A stretch of DNA of 64,000 nucleotides from Candidatus Promineifilum breve (lineage in GTDB: Bacteria; Chloroflexota; Anaerolineae; Promineifilales; Promineifilaceae), in the NCBI RefSeq assembly GCF_900066015.1, contig NZ_LN890655.1:1962726-2026725 (forward strand), in the 5' to 3' direction. The notes below the pieces were generated by a model, which did no database searches, was not told the DNA's origin, and was given only the letters and a program-made list of their open reading frames with translations. Position 1 is the stretch's first letter. Each line of letters starts with the position of its first letter. This document shows, one piece after another, positions 1 through 6,813 of this stretch. The position numbers were made by a program, and so were the translations under genes.

Positions 1-1269
1 GTGTATTGGGTGTGGCTGGCAATCACCGGGTTGGCCGTAGCCGGTGGGCTGGTCTGCGCAGCGCAGGCTTACCGGCGGCAGCGTAGGACGGCCGCCCGCC
101 GCTTACCGCTGAACGCCGACTGGCTCCTGGCCGCTCTGCTGGCCGTCTGGCCGCTGCTGGTGCTGGCCGGGCTGCTGGCCTTCATGCTGCGCACCGAGGC
201 GGCCCAGGGGCGGCTGCTCTTCCCCGCCATTTTGCCCCTTTCGCTGGGGACGGCCTGGGGATTGGCCGGCTGGAGCCGCTGCGCACCGCAGGCTCTGGGC
301 AAGTTCAATCGCCGCCTGGCCCCGCTATTGGCCCTGCTGGCCCTGGCGACCAGCGTCTACAGCCTACTCTACGTCATCGAACCCGCCTACCGGCCGCCGC
401 CGACCATCGCCGCCATTCCGGCCGGGGCGCGGCGCGTGTTGCCCGAATTAGTCGAGCGCGGCCAGGGTATTGCGCTGCTGGCGGCCGAGGTCGATACCGA
501 CACCGCCCGGCCGGGCGACGTCATCTGGCTGACGCTCTATTGGCAGGCCGACGAGCCGCCGGCCGAACCGCCGGAATTCGTGCTGGAGCTGTTCGGGCGG
601 GAGGTGGAGCGCATCGCCAACCTGCACAGCTATCACGGCCGCGGCCTCTACCCGGCCACGCTGTGGCCGCCGGGGGCGGTCATCGCCGACCGCTTCGCCG
701 TGCGCATCGACCCGGCGGCCGAAGCGCCGGTGATGGGGCGCGTCTTCGCTCGGGTCGAAGGCGGCGCGCCGGGCATCGAGGTCGCCACGGTGAAAATCGA
801 GCCACTGGAGCCGCCGCCCGTGCCCGATAGCTGGGCAGCCGAACTGGGCGACCACATCGCCCTGGTCAACGCCACCATCCGCCCGGCCCAAACCACGGCC
901 GGCCAGCGCGTCCAGGTGCTGGTGCGCTGGTACGTGCCCGTCGGCGCGCCTGACCGCGATTACACCACGCTCATCCACCTCGGCCCGCCCGACGCGCCGC
1001 CGCTGAGCACCGGCGATAGCCCGCCACTGGGTGGCGCCTATCCCACCAGCGCCTGGCGCAACGGCGAGACGATCGACGACCGCTACTTCCTGCTCATTCC
1101 GGGCGGTCTGGCCCCCGGCCCCTATCCGGTGTGGATCGGCCTCTATGACCCGGCCACCGGCCAGCGCCTGCCGGTGGTGGTCGAGGGCGAATTGCAGCCC
1201 AACGGCGTCTATCTGGCGGGCTGGGTCGAGGTGGTCTGCGCCGGCGAGGATGCCGATTGTGCGCCCTGA
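1..1269 (+). CDS. C-terminal part of a polytopic membrane protein, possibly a glycosyltransferase-like protein (cut by window edge)
   Basis: The frame is open from base 1, so the GTG there need not be the true start and the gene probably begins outside the window. The visible 422 residues have about four hydrophobic segments (roughly residues 3-24, 41-63, 72-91 and 107-127). A soluble, beta-rich, proline-rich tail of almost 300 residues follows. The segment with GRLLFPAILPLSLG between membrane helices resembles the late part of PMT/DUF2142-type membrane glycosyltransferases, in which an Arg-rich loop precedes a Pro-containing helix. That family link is inference from style. The stop overlaps the next gene by 11 bases, so the two are probably co-transcribed and translationally coupled. 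Confidence 0.6.
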   Translation: MYWVWLAITGLAVAGGLVCAAQAYRRQRRTAARRLPLNADWLLAALLAVWPLLVLAGLLAFMLRTEAAQGRLLFPAILPLSLGTAWGLAGWSRCAPQALGKFNRRLAPLLALLALATSVYSLLYVIEPAYRPPPTIAAIPAGARRVLPELVERGQGIALLAAEVDTDTARPGDVIWLTLYWQADEPPAEPPEFVLELFGREVERIANLHSYHGRGLYPATLWPPGAVIADRFAVRIDPAAEAPVMGRVFARVEGGAPGIEVATVKIEPLEPPPVPDSWAAELGDHIALVNATIRPAQTTAGQRVQVLVRWYVPVGAPDRDYTTLIHLGPPDAPPLSTGDSPPLGGAYPTSAWRNGETIDDRYFLLIPGGLAPGPYPVWIGLYDPATGQRLPVVVEGELQPNGVYLAGWVEVVCAGEDADCAP

Positions 1270-2407
1270 TGACATCCCCCTCTTCACCGGCCCCAGAGCT
1301 GACAACACGGCCAATCCCTTCCTGACCACCGGCGACGCCCTGATTCGCTCGCTGAACCGCGCGCGGCTGATGGCGGTGCCGGGCGTGGGGGAAACGGACG
1401 GGGTGCTAGGCCACACGGCGTTTGAGTTGCTCTCGGCCGCGGCCGTCGCCAATTTGATCCGGGATGCGGCCGGGGCGCTGGGACTTGATCCGGCCGATCC
1501 ACAACTCCTGCGGGCCTTCAATCGCTGCTTCGATGACCCGCGCCGCCAACCGGCGGCGGCGGCCGTGGCCGGGGTCGTTGGCCGGCGGCTGGGCGCGCTG
1601 CTGCTGGTGCTGTGGCGCGGCGACCCGGCCAACCGCGCCGCCCGGCCGGAGTGGGACGATGCCCACTGGGCTTACTGGCGCGGGGTGCGGCGGGTGGTCA
1701 TCGGCGGCGGGCTGTTCGCCGGGCAGCTGGGGGCGGCGGCCGTGCCGGTGGCGGCGGCGTTTCTGCGCGGGGCCGGCTGCCCCATCACGGTCGAGCGCTC
1801 CCCCTGGGGCGAGGCCCTGCCGCTGGTCGGGCTGGCCCGCCACACCCCGCCCGACACGGCGCGGATGCTGCTGTTCGACTTCGGCCAGACGTCGGTCAAG
1901 CGGGGCCTGGCGATCTATCGCGCCGGCGCTCTGGTTGATATCAGCCGCCGGCCGTCGCTGCCCGCCCCCGACCGCGGGACGTTGGATGAGCCACCGGCGG
2001 CCATCGCCCGACGCTGGGCGGCGATGCGCGACATCGTCCTGGCCGATTGGCCAGACCGGCCGAACGCCGGCCACTCCGAAAGCATCGCCATCGGTCTGGT
2101 GCTGGCCGCCTACATGCGTGACGGCCACCCGTTGGACGCCGACCGCAGCAGCTACAGCCGCCTGGGGCGACTTGCCCCCCATCTGGCGACGTTTCTGCGC
2201 GACGATTTGGCGGCGGCCGTCGGCCGATTTCATGCCCTGGCCCTGTTGCACGACGGGCTGGCCGCGGCCTGCGCCCACGCCGGGCAGCCCGCCACGGTGG
2301 TGCTGACGTTGGGGACGGCCATTGGGGCGGGTTATCCGCCGGAGGAGGAGGGGTTGCGGGCGATGGCGGCCGAGCTAGGTTGGGGCAATAGCTCGCAGTT
2401 GGTGTAA
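1259..2407 (+). CDS. ASKHA-fold (sugar kinase/ROK-like) ATPase
   Basis: The 382-residue protein probably starts at a GTG (1259), which overlaps the end of the upstream gene. The longer frame to 1031 only reads through that gene. The central LLFDFGQTSVKRG resembles the phosphate-1 loop (DxGxT..K) of actin-like ATPases and ROK-type sugar kinases. VVLTLGTAIGAGY near the C-terminus resembles the second glycine-rich phosphate or adenosine loop. Substrate and reaction cannot be read from the sequence. The overlap with a membrane glycosyltransferase-like gene hints at a cell-surface sugar role, but this is only inference. It converges on the restriction endonuclease gene with four bases between the stops. 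Confidence 0.6.
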   Translation: MRPDDIPLFTGPRADNTANPFLTTGDALIRSLNRARLMAVPGVGETDGVLGHTAFELLSAAAVANLIRDAAGALGLDPADPQLLRAFNRCFDDPRRQPAAAAVAGVVGRRLGALLLVLWRGDPANRAARPEWDDAHWAYWRGVRRVVIGGGLFAGQLGAAAVPVAAAFLRGAGCPITVERSPWGEALPLVGLARHTPPDTARMLLFDFGQTSVKRGLAIYRAGALVDISRRPSLPAPDRGTLDEPPAAIARRWAAMRDIVLADWPDRPNAGHSESIAIGLVLAAYMRDGHPLDADRSSYSRLGRLAPHLATFLRDDLAAAVGRFHALALLHDGLAAACAHAGQPATVVLTLGTAIGAGYPPEEEGLRAMAAELGWGNSSQLV

Positions 2408-2411
2408 GGGG

Positions 2412-3425
2412 CTACCCGCGCAGTTGTTGAATCACATGCCACTGACCTGTTGCCGGGTCCTGAAAGTGCCAAAAACTCCATCCGTTGCAGCTTTTCCACC
2501 CGCTAGCTACTTGTCCGGCCGCTGAAACCGATTTGTAGCGTTGGCCGTCATAAGTTATCACTCCATTCAAATCATGCAGGATGGCCGATTTCTCAGGATC
2601 GTTGCCGGCACGTACATTCAATGGAAATCCAATGGCATAGGTCTGAACCGGCTGTGTCTTCTCCGGAATAAGGGACACAGGTGGTTGCTGGATTGGCGTT
2701 CCCGTTACCTCTCCCCACCACTCTTCATCGAGGGAAATGACTGTATGTTGTAGCTTCGTCACACCAATTTCATGTTCAACCAGTAATTCAAGCAGTTGAT
2801 CGCCGTTGACCAGGCTGATAGGTGATTTGCCGATGGCGTTGGCCTCTTGGCGCGCGCCGGTTGAAAAGTTGCTGGTGGTAATGATAATACCTTGCTCCTG
2901 TGCGGTCAGGGAGCCGCGTACTTCGCGAACGGTAGTAGCCTGAACGTTGTGTTTCCATTTTTTCGCCTGCACCGCGGCCCTGATTCGGGTAACCCCACCG
3001 GCATTTAATTCACCGCGTACATCAATACCACGATCACCGCTATAGCGCGTCACATGCACCGTCGATTCATCGAAACCGATGGCCCTCAACAGTTCACCGA
3101 TCAATGCCTCAAATCGATCGGCCGGCATATCGGAAAGCGTCTGACGCAACTGCAGCCTGGTCTGACGGTTAATGTCTTCTACTCTATGGCCGATCTCATC
3201 GGTGAGCCCTGACTTTACAAGTTCGAAAAACCCCCGGCCGCTTCGGCGAAAGCGAGAATCCGGACGATTGGTATCGACGTAAAGACGCGAACCCATGGTT
3301 GCTTCCGGTGTTTGACCGGAAGTATCCAGGATACCGCGCATCAGCGCTTTTTTGGCAATTTCTGAGTAATGGAGTGGGGTCTGCGCTTCGGTTAATATTT
3401 CAAAAGCAGCATCGAGAAAATTCAT
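2412..3425 (-). CDS. Mrr-family restriction endonuclease with HARE-HTH and RAMA domains
   Basis: The 337-residue protein has three recognisable parts. Residues about 1-75 look like a HARE/HB1-type winged helix (start MNFLDAAFEILTEAQ, then SRFRRSGRGFFEL). Residues about 100-235 form an Mrr-type PD-(D/E)xK nuclease: FEALIGELLRAIGF, then SGDRGIDVRGE with the catalytic Asp, then AAVQAKKWK giving the QxK element. The last 50 residues end in NGWSFWHF, typical of the RAMA domain found on restriction enzymes and adenine methylases. The ATG at 3425 is chosen because similarity to HARE begins there; the frame could extend to 3503. No methyltransferase lies next to it, which fits a stand-alone type IV enzyme cutting modified DNA. 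That role is inferred. Confidence 0.8.
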   Translation of the reverse strand: MNFLDAAFEILTEAQTPLHYSEIAKKALMRGILDTSGQTPEATMGSRLYVDTNRPDSRFRRSGRGFFELVKSGLTDEIGHRVEDINRQTRLQLRQTLSDMPADRFEALIGELLRAIGFDESTVHVTRYSGDRGIDVRGELNAGGVTRIRAAVQAKKWKHNVQATTVREVRGSLTAQEQGIIITTSNFSTGARQEANAIGKSPISLVNGDQLLELLVEHEIGVTKLQHTVISLDEEWWGEVTGTPIQQPPVSLIPEKTQPVQTYAIGFPLNVRAGNDPEKSAILHDLNGVITYDGQRYKSVSAAGQVASGWKSCNGWSFWHFQDPATGQWHVIQQLRG

Positions 3426-3529
3426 AATAAGGCTATTCCATAGACAAGTTACTTTTATTTTAGTTATTAGTAACAAATCGGCCAATGGTGATTCCCGGCC
3501 CATCCCGAGGCCACATTTTATCAGGCAGA

Positions 3530-3558
3530 TTGATAACTATGTTCATGCTATGTACAAT
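3530..3558 (+). promoter_or_regulatory. Sigma70-type promoter of the HEPT/MNT pair
   Basis: TTGATA at 3530-3535 and TACAAT at 3553-3558 are separated by 17 bases and lie about 30 bases before the GTG start at 3590. Both hexamers differ from consensus by a single base. Confidence 0.6.
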
Positions 3559-3589
3559 GGGATCACATGCATGAAGGACGGAAATTATT

Positions 3590-4042
3590 GTGGAACTTGA
3601 CCTAACCAGTTTATCCGAAGCGATTCGAGCGATGGGCGAGACGTTGGCCCGCGCCGAAGATGACAAGCTGATGGGGTCGCTTGATGAAGTCACCCAAAAT
3701 GCCATTCGCGCCGGCGTAATCCAGCATTTTGAGTTCACTTACGAACTGAGTTGGAAGTTCATCCAACGTTGGTTACGACTCAATGCCTCGGCATCCGATG
3801 CCGAGCCGCTGACAAGGCGCGAGCTTTTCCGCACAGCCGCGCGTTATGGCCTCATCACCGATCCGCAACCCTGGTTTGGCTATAGTGAATCCCGCAACTT
3901 GACGTCGCACACCTACGACAGGGCAGTCGCTGAGCGCGTGTATGCGGTGGCGGGGCGCTTTCTGGCCGACAGCCGCTTTCTGCTTGAGCAATTGGAGTTG
4001 CGCAATGATTCAACTAGACCAGACACAACTGAAGCTGGTTAA
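3590..4042 (+). CDS. HEPT-domain (HI0074-type) nucleotidyltransferase partner, toxin-like
   Basis: A 150-residue helical protein with a GTG start. HFEFTYELSWKFIQRWL followed by EPLTRRELFRTAARYGLI and YSESRNLTSHTYD match the HI0074/nucleotidyltransferase substrate-binding family. The RN..SHTYD segment carries the Rx4-6H motif that forms the RNase-like site of HEPT toxins. It overlaps the MNT gene by 38 bases, the usual HEPT-then-MNT order. By analogy with characterised HEPT/MNT modules the pair may be a toxin-antitoxin system in which the MNT protein modifies the HEPT toxin. This is family knowledge rather than something shown here. Confidence 0.85.
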   Translation: MELDLTSLSEAIRAMGETLARAEDDKLMGSLDEVTQNAIRAGVIQHFEFTYELSWKFIQRWLRLNASASDAEPLTRRELFRTAARYGLITDPQPWFGYSESRNLTSHTYDRAVAERVYAVAGRFLADSRFLLEQLELRNDSTRPDTTEAG

Positions 4043-4334
4043 GGGCATCCTCAGCACCTATGTCCCCGACCGGCGCGTGGTCGCGTTTGGGTCGCGCGTG
4101 CAAGGGACGGCCCGGCTATACTCTGACCTCGATCTCGTCATCCTGGGCGATGAGCCGCTTGAGCCGCATACCTTGAGCGAACTTAGAAACGACCTGGCCG
4201 AATCCGATCTTAGCATACAGGTCGATGTGCTGGAGTGGTATAGCCTCTTGCCGTCGTTTCGCCGCGCCATTGAGCAGACCCCCATCGCAATCGTTCAGGA
4301 AGCAGGTAGCCCCATGCCGGAGCCTGCCCGGTAA
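4005..4334 (+). CDS. MNT-domain nucleotidyltransferase, antitoxin-like (HI0073 type)
   Basis: The 109-residue protein starts at the ATG at 4005, inside the end of the HEPT gene. GSRVQGTARLYSDLDLVIL contains the minimal nucleotidyltransferase signature GSx10DxD, and IQVDVLEW supplies the third carboxylate. All three metal-binding acids are therefore present and the enzyme is predicted to be active. Known MNT antitoxins add AMP to a residue of the partner HEPT toxin. The gene precedes the uracil glycosylase gene by 15 bases, but the strong ribosome-binding site there suggests independent translation. Confidence 0.88.
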   Translation: MIQLDQTQLKLVKGILSTYVPDRRVVAFGSRVQGTARLYSDLDLVILGDEPLEPHTLSELRNDLAESDLSIQVDVLEWYSLLPSFRRAIEQTPIAIVQEAGSPMPEPAR

Positions 4335-4349
4335 TAGAGGAGATTCGGT

Positions 4350-4985
4350 ATGCAATTCGGCCTTTTTGAAGAACGACCGCAATCCTACCCCACCCTCGAC
4401 GCCCTCGTGGCGGCCATGATGAAGCTGGAGGACGACCCGCTCTTTCCGGCGGGCACGAATATGGTCATCTATCGCGGCAACCCCCAGGCCAGATTGATGA
4501 TCGTGGGCGAAGCGCCGGGCACGGAGGAAGACCGCCAGGGCAAACCGTTCGTCGGCCGCTCCGGTCAGTTGCTCGATCAAATCCTGCGCTCGGCCGACTT
4601 CGACCCGGACAAGGACGTCTTCATCACCAACTCGGTCTTTCGCCTGCCGCCCGGCGATGACGGCAAGCCGCTGCGCAAGCCGACCTCGGACGAGATCGCC
4701 TATTACAAGCCGTATCTGCTGGAGATCGTCCGCCTGGTCGATCCGCTGCTCATGCTGCTGACGGGCAACGTCGCCACCGAATCGCTGCTGGGGCAGACGG
4801 GCATCACCCGGCTGCGCGGGCAGTGGTTCCGGGTGGACGGCCGCTGGGCCATGCCCATCTTCCACCCGGCCTACCTGCTGCGCAACCCCTCGCGCGAGCC
4901 GGGCAGCCCCAAGGCGCTGATGTGGCAGGATATAAAGGAAGCCAAGCGCAAGTATGACGAATTAGTCGGCAAACCCGCGCAGTGA
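4350..4985 (+). CDS. Family-4-like uracil-DNA glycosylase lacking all cysteines
   Basis: The 211-residue protein has motif A as GEAPGTEEDRQGKPFVGRSG (residues about 53-72), a TNSVFRLPPGDDGKP block, and HPAYLLR near residue 175. These are the hallmarks of family-4 (UdgA-type) glycosylases, which remove uracil from DNA. Canonical members hold a 4Fe-4S cluster with four cysteines, one inside the block that normally reads KCRPP. This protein contains no cysteine at all, and the KCRPP position reads VFRLPP, so it cannot bind the cluster in the usual way. An AGGAG-type ribosome-binding site supports the ATG at 4350. Catalytic activity is likely but untested. Confidence 0.8.
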   Translation: MQFGLFEERPQSYPTLDALVAAMMKLEDDPLFPAGTNMVIYRGNPQARLMIVGEAPGTEEDRQGKPFVGRSGQLLDQILRSADFDPDKDVFITNSVFRLPPGDDGKPLRKPTSDEIAYYKPYLLEIVRLVDPLLMLLTGNVATESLLGQTGITRLRGQWFRVDGRWAMPIFHPAYLLRNPSREPGSPKALMWQDIKEAKRKYDELVGKPAQ

Positions 4986-5010
4986 CAGGGCGCTCTCACC
5001 ATGCTATACT
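4982..5010 (+). promoter_or_regulatory. Extended -10 promoter of the Phd/PIN pair
   Basis: GTGACA (4982-4987) is followed after 17 bases by TATACT (5005-5010), which is preceded by TGC (extended -10). The site starts at the stop codon of the glycosylase gene and lies about 60 bases before the antitoxin start. Confidence 0.6.
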
Positions 5011-5027
5011 AGTTGTACAGGACTGGC

Positions 5028-5041
5028 AGATTGTACAATCT
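5028..5041. promoter_or_regulatory. 14-bp perfect palindrome, probable antitoxin operator
   Basis: AGATTGTACAATCT is a perfect 14-base palindrome just downstream of the predicted -10 box. A second partial copy containing TTGTAC lies at 5013-5018. Phd-type antitoxins repress their own operon by binding such palindromes, so this is a plausible autoregulatory operator. The function is inferred from position. Confidence 0.5.
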
Positions 5042-5068
5042 TGAGCATGGCCTGGGCGAGGTGATCAA

Positions 5069-5473
5069 ATGGTTCAACACATTTCGAGCGAGCAGGCGCG
5101 CGCGCGCTGGCGCGACATTCTGGACGCGACCGCCGCGGGCGAGCAAATCGTCATCGAGCGCTATGGCCGGCCGGTCGCTATCCTCATCCCCTATCAGTCG
5201 GAACCAACTGCCCAAGTCCGCGAACCCGGGCCGATATATGACCTGCCCACGTATGAACGGATGAAATCGGAGGTTGTCGCCGAGGTGCTGGCCGAGCTTG
5301 AAGCCGCGAACCTGGAGCCAATCTCCTGGCAGGAAGGATTGGCTGATCTCCAGCGCTCGATTGCCGAAAGCGGTAGTCCTTTCACCGGCAAGAGTACCGA
5401 CGAGATCGTGGAAATGATGCGTGAGACACGTCGGGAAGTATTCGAAGAGATGTATGGTCATCTGTATCGATAG
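5069..5473 (+). CDS. Phd/YefM-family antitoxin
   Basis: The 134-residue protein has the Phd/YefM DNA-binding N-terminus: ISSEQARARWRDILDATA, then EQIVIERYGRPVAILIPY, the short beta-strand motif typical of the family. The C-terminal half is long, acidic and helical, as expected for the toxin-neutralising region, and is somewhat longer than the usual 80-90 residue antitoxin. GAGGTG before the ATG at 5069 is the likely ribosome-binding site. Its end overlaps the PIN gene by 20 bases. The upstream palindrome suggests autoregulation. Confidence 0.88.
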   Translation: MVQHISSEQARARWRDILDATAAGEQIVIERYGRPVAILIPYQSEPTAQVREPGPIYDLPTYERMKSEVVAEVLAELEAANLEPISWQEGLADLQRSIAESGSPFTGKSTDEIVEMMRETRREVFEEMYGHLYR

Positions 5474-5879
5474 TTGTGTATTCATCCGTGGATTGATCCG
5501 AGAGGAGGCCGATACAAGGCAACTTCTTGGACTGATTGGGCCGGAAATTCAATTAGTGATTCCTCGTCTGGTGGCTGTAGAGGTCACACGCAACCTGACA
5601 ACACGTCCCCAGCAAGTAGCCTTTTACAGCCTGTTACACAAAAACGAGAATGCAGCGATCATTGATGCACCGATCCCTCCTCGACTAATCGCTCGCTATT
5701 TAGCCCTGGGTCTGTCCGAAAAAGGAGATGCCATTATCGGAGCATTTGCCGAGTGGATGCAAGTGGACTACCTCATCTCCGACAACCGCCACTTCCTGCA
5801 AGAACTGCGCACCGACGCCTATCGCCTGCTGACGCCCGGCGACTTCCTGGAAATCCTGCAAGGCGAGCCGAAGCCATGA
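5454..5879 (+). CDS. PIN-domain toxin (VapC-like RNase)
   Basis: The 141-residue protein begins MVICIDSCVFIRGL, giving the first conserved Asp of PIN nucleases. VAVEVTRNLT supplies the Glu near residue 45, KGDAIIGAFAEW the central Asp, and YLISDNRHF the last Asp. The four-acid metal site is therefore complete, and the protein is predicted to be an active Mg-dependent endoribonuclease. The ATG at 5454 lies inside the antitoxin gene, the usual antitoxin-toxin overlap. The stop overlaps the following methyltransferase start (ATGA). Confidence 0.88.
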   Translation: MVICIDSCVFIRGLIREEADTRQLLGLIGPEIQLVIPRLVAVEVTRNLTTRPQQVAFYSLLHKNENAAIIDAPIPPRLIARYLALGLSEKGDAIIGAFAEWMQVDYLISDNRHFLQELRTDAYRLLTPGDFLEILQGEPKP

Positions 5880-6754
5880 CCGCCACCCACTCCGACAAGG
5901 CCGCCGAGCGCGGCGAACCGGGCTACGTCTGGCGCGCCGGCCAGGAGCGACGGCTGGCGATGATCCGCCAATGGTCTGATCTGGACGGCCGCATCCTCGA
6001 CAACGGCGCGGGGCTGGGCACGTATCTGGAGGCATGCGGCCGGGTCAACCCCGATAGCCTGCGCGTGGGACTGGAGGTGGAGTTCGACCGGGCCGTGGCT
6101 GCCCTGGCGCGGGCCGACGGCATCGCCCTGGGCATGGGCGAGCAGTTGCCCTTTGCCGCCGATAGCTTCGACCTCATCCTGAGCAACGAGGTGCTGGAGC
6201 ACGTGGCCGACGACCGGGCCTGCGCAGCCGAGATGGCGCGCGTGGCCCGGCCCGGCGGCCGCATCGTCATCTTCGCCCCCAACCGCTGGTATCCGGTGGA
6301 GCAGCATGGGGTCTACTGGCGCGGCCACTACCGTTTCGGCAACGCGCCGCTGGTCAACTATCTGCCCGACCCGCTGCGCAACCGGCTGGCTCCCCACGTG
6401 CGGACCTATACCGCCGGGGGGTTGCGCCGCCTGTTCGCCGGGCTGCCGCTGCGCGAATTGCACTACGGTCGCATCTTCGGCGGCTACGACAATATTGTCC
6501 GGCGCTATCCGCGGCTGGGTGGGGGCATTCGGCGCGCGCTGTATGCCGCGGAGGGGACGCCGCTGGCCGTGCTTGGTTTATCGCATTTTCTCGTGCTGGA
6601 AAAGCTCCGACCCCGCGATCCGGCGGCCATCACCGCCGCCTTCAACGCGGTCTACGCCACCGAACCGTCCGAGCTTGATCCGGTGTTGAGCGAGATGCAA
6701 TATCGCACCCTGATGGAAAACAGCGCCGACGACGACTGGACAGCCGACAGTTGA
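5876..6754 (+). CDS. Class I SAM-dependent methyltransferase
   Basis: The 292-residue protein has the Rossmann motif I as ILDNGAGLGTYLEACG (about residues 39-54), an acidic strand-2 end (VGLEVEF), and the Methyltransf_11 core FDLILSNEVLEHVADD followed by RVARPGGRIVIFAPN. The post-core region contains aromatic and basic residues, as in small-molecule or lipid methyltransferases. The substrate is unknown. The start ATG overlaps the PIN stop by four bases. That coupling looks accidental, because the gene does not resemble a toxin-antitoxin component. Confidence 0.82.
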   Translation: MTATHSDKAAERGEPGYVWRAGQERRLAMIRQWSDLDGRILDNGAGLGTYLEACGRVNPDSLRVGLEVEFDRAVAALARADGIALGMGEQLPFAADSFDLILSNEVLEHVADDRACAAEMARVARPGGRIVIFAPNRWYPVEQHGVYWRGHYRFGNAPLVNYLPDPLRNRLAPHVRTYTAGGLRRLFAGLPLRELHYGRIFGGYDNIVRRYPRLGGGIRRALYAAEGTPLAVLGLSHFLVLEKLRPRDPAAITAAFNAVYATEPSELDPVLSEMQYRTLMENSADDDWTADS

Positions 6755-6813
6755 GCCAATACCACCATAGAGGCCGGGTTGTCCGGCGTAGTTCCAGATG
6801 AGACGCTAACCCA

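Noticed and set aside
448-1632. Long minus-strand ORFs over the GC-rich plus-strand genes
   Set aside because: They follow the codon pattern of the opposite strand, are Arg/Pro/Ala/Gly-rich, and lack any recognisable domain.
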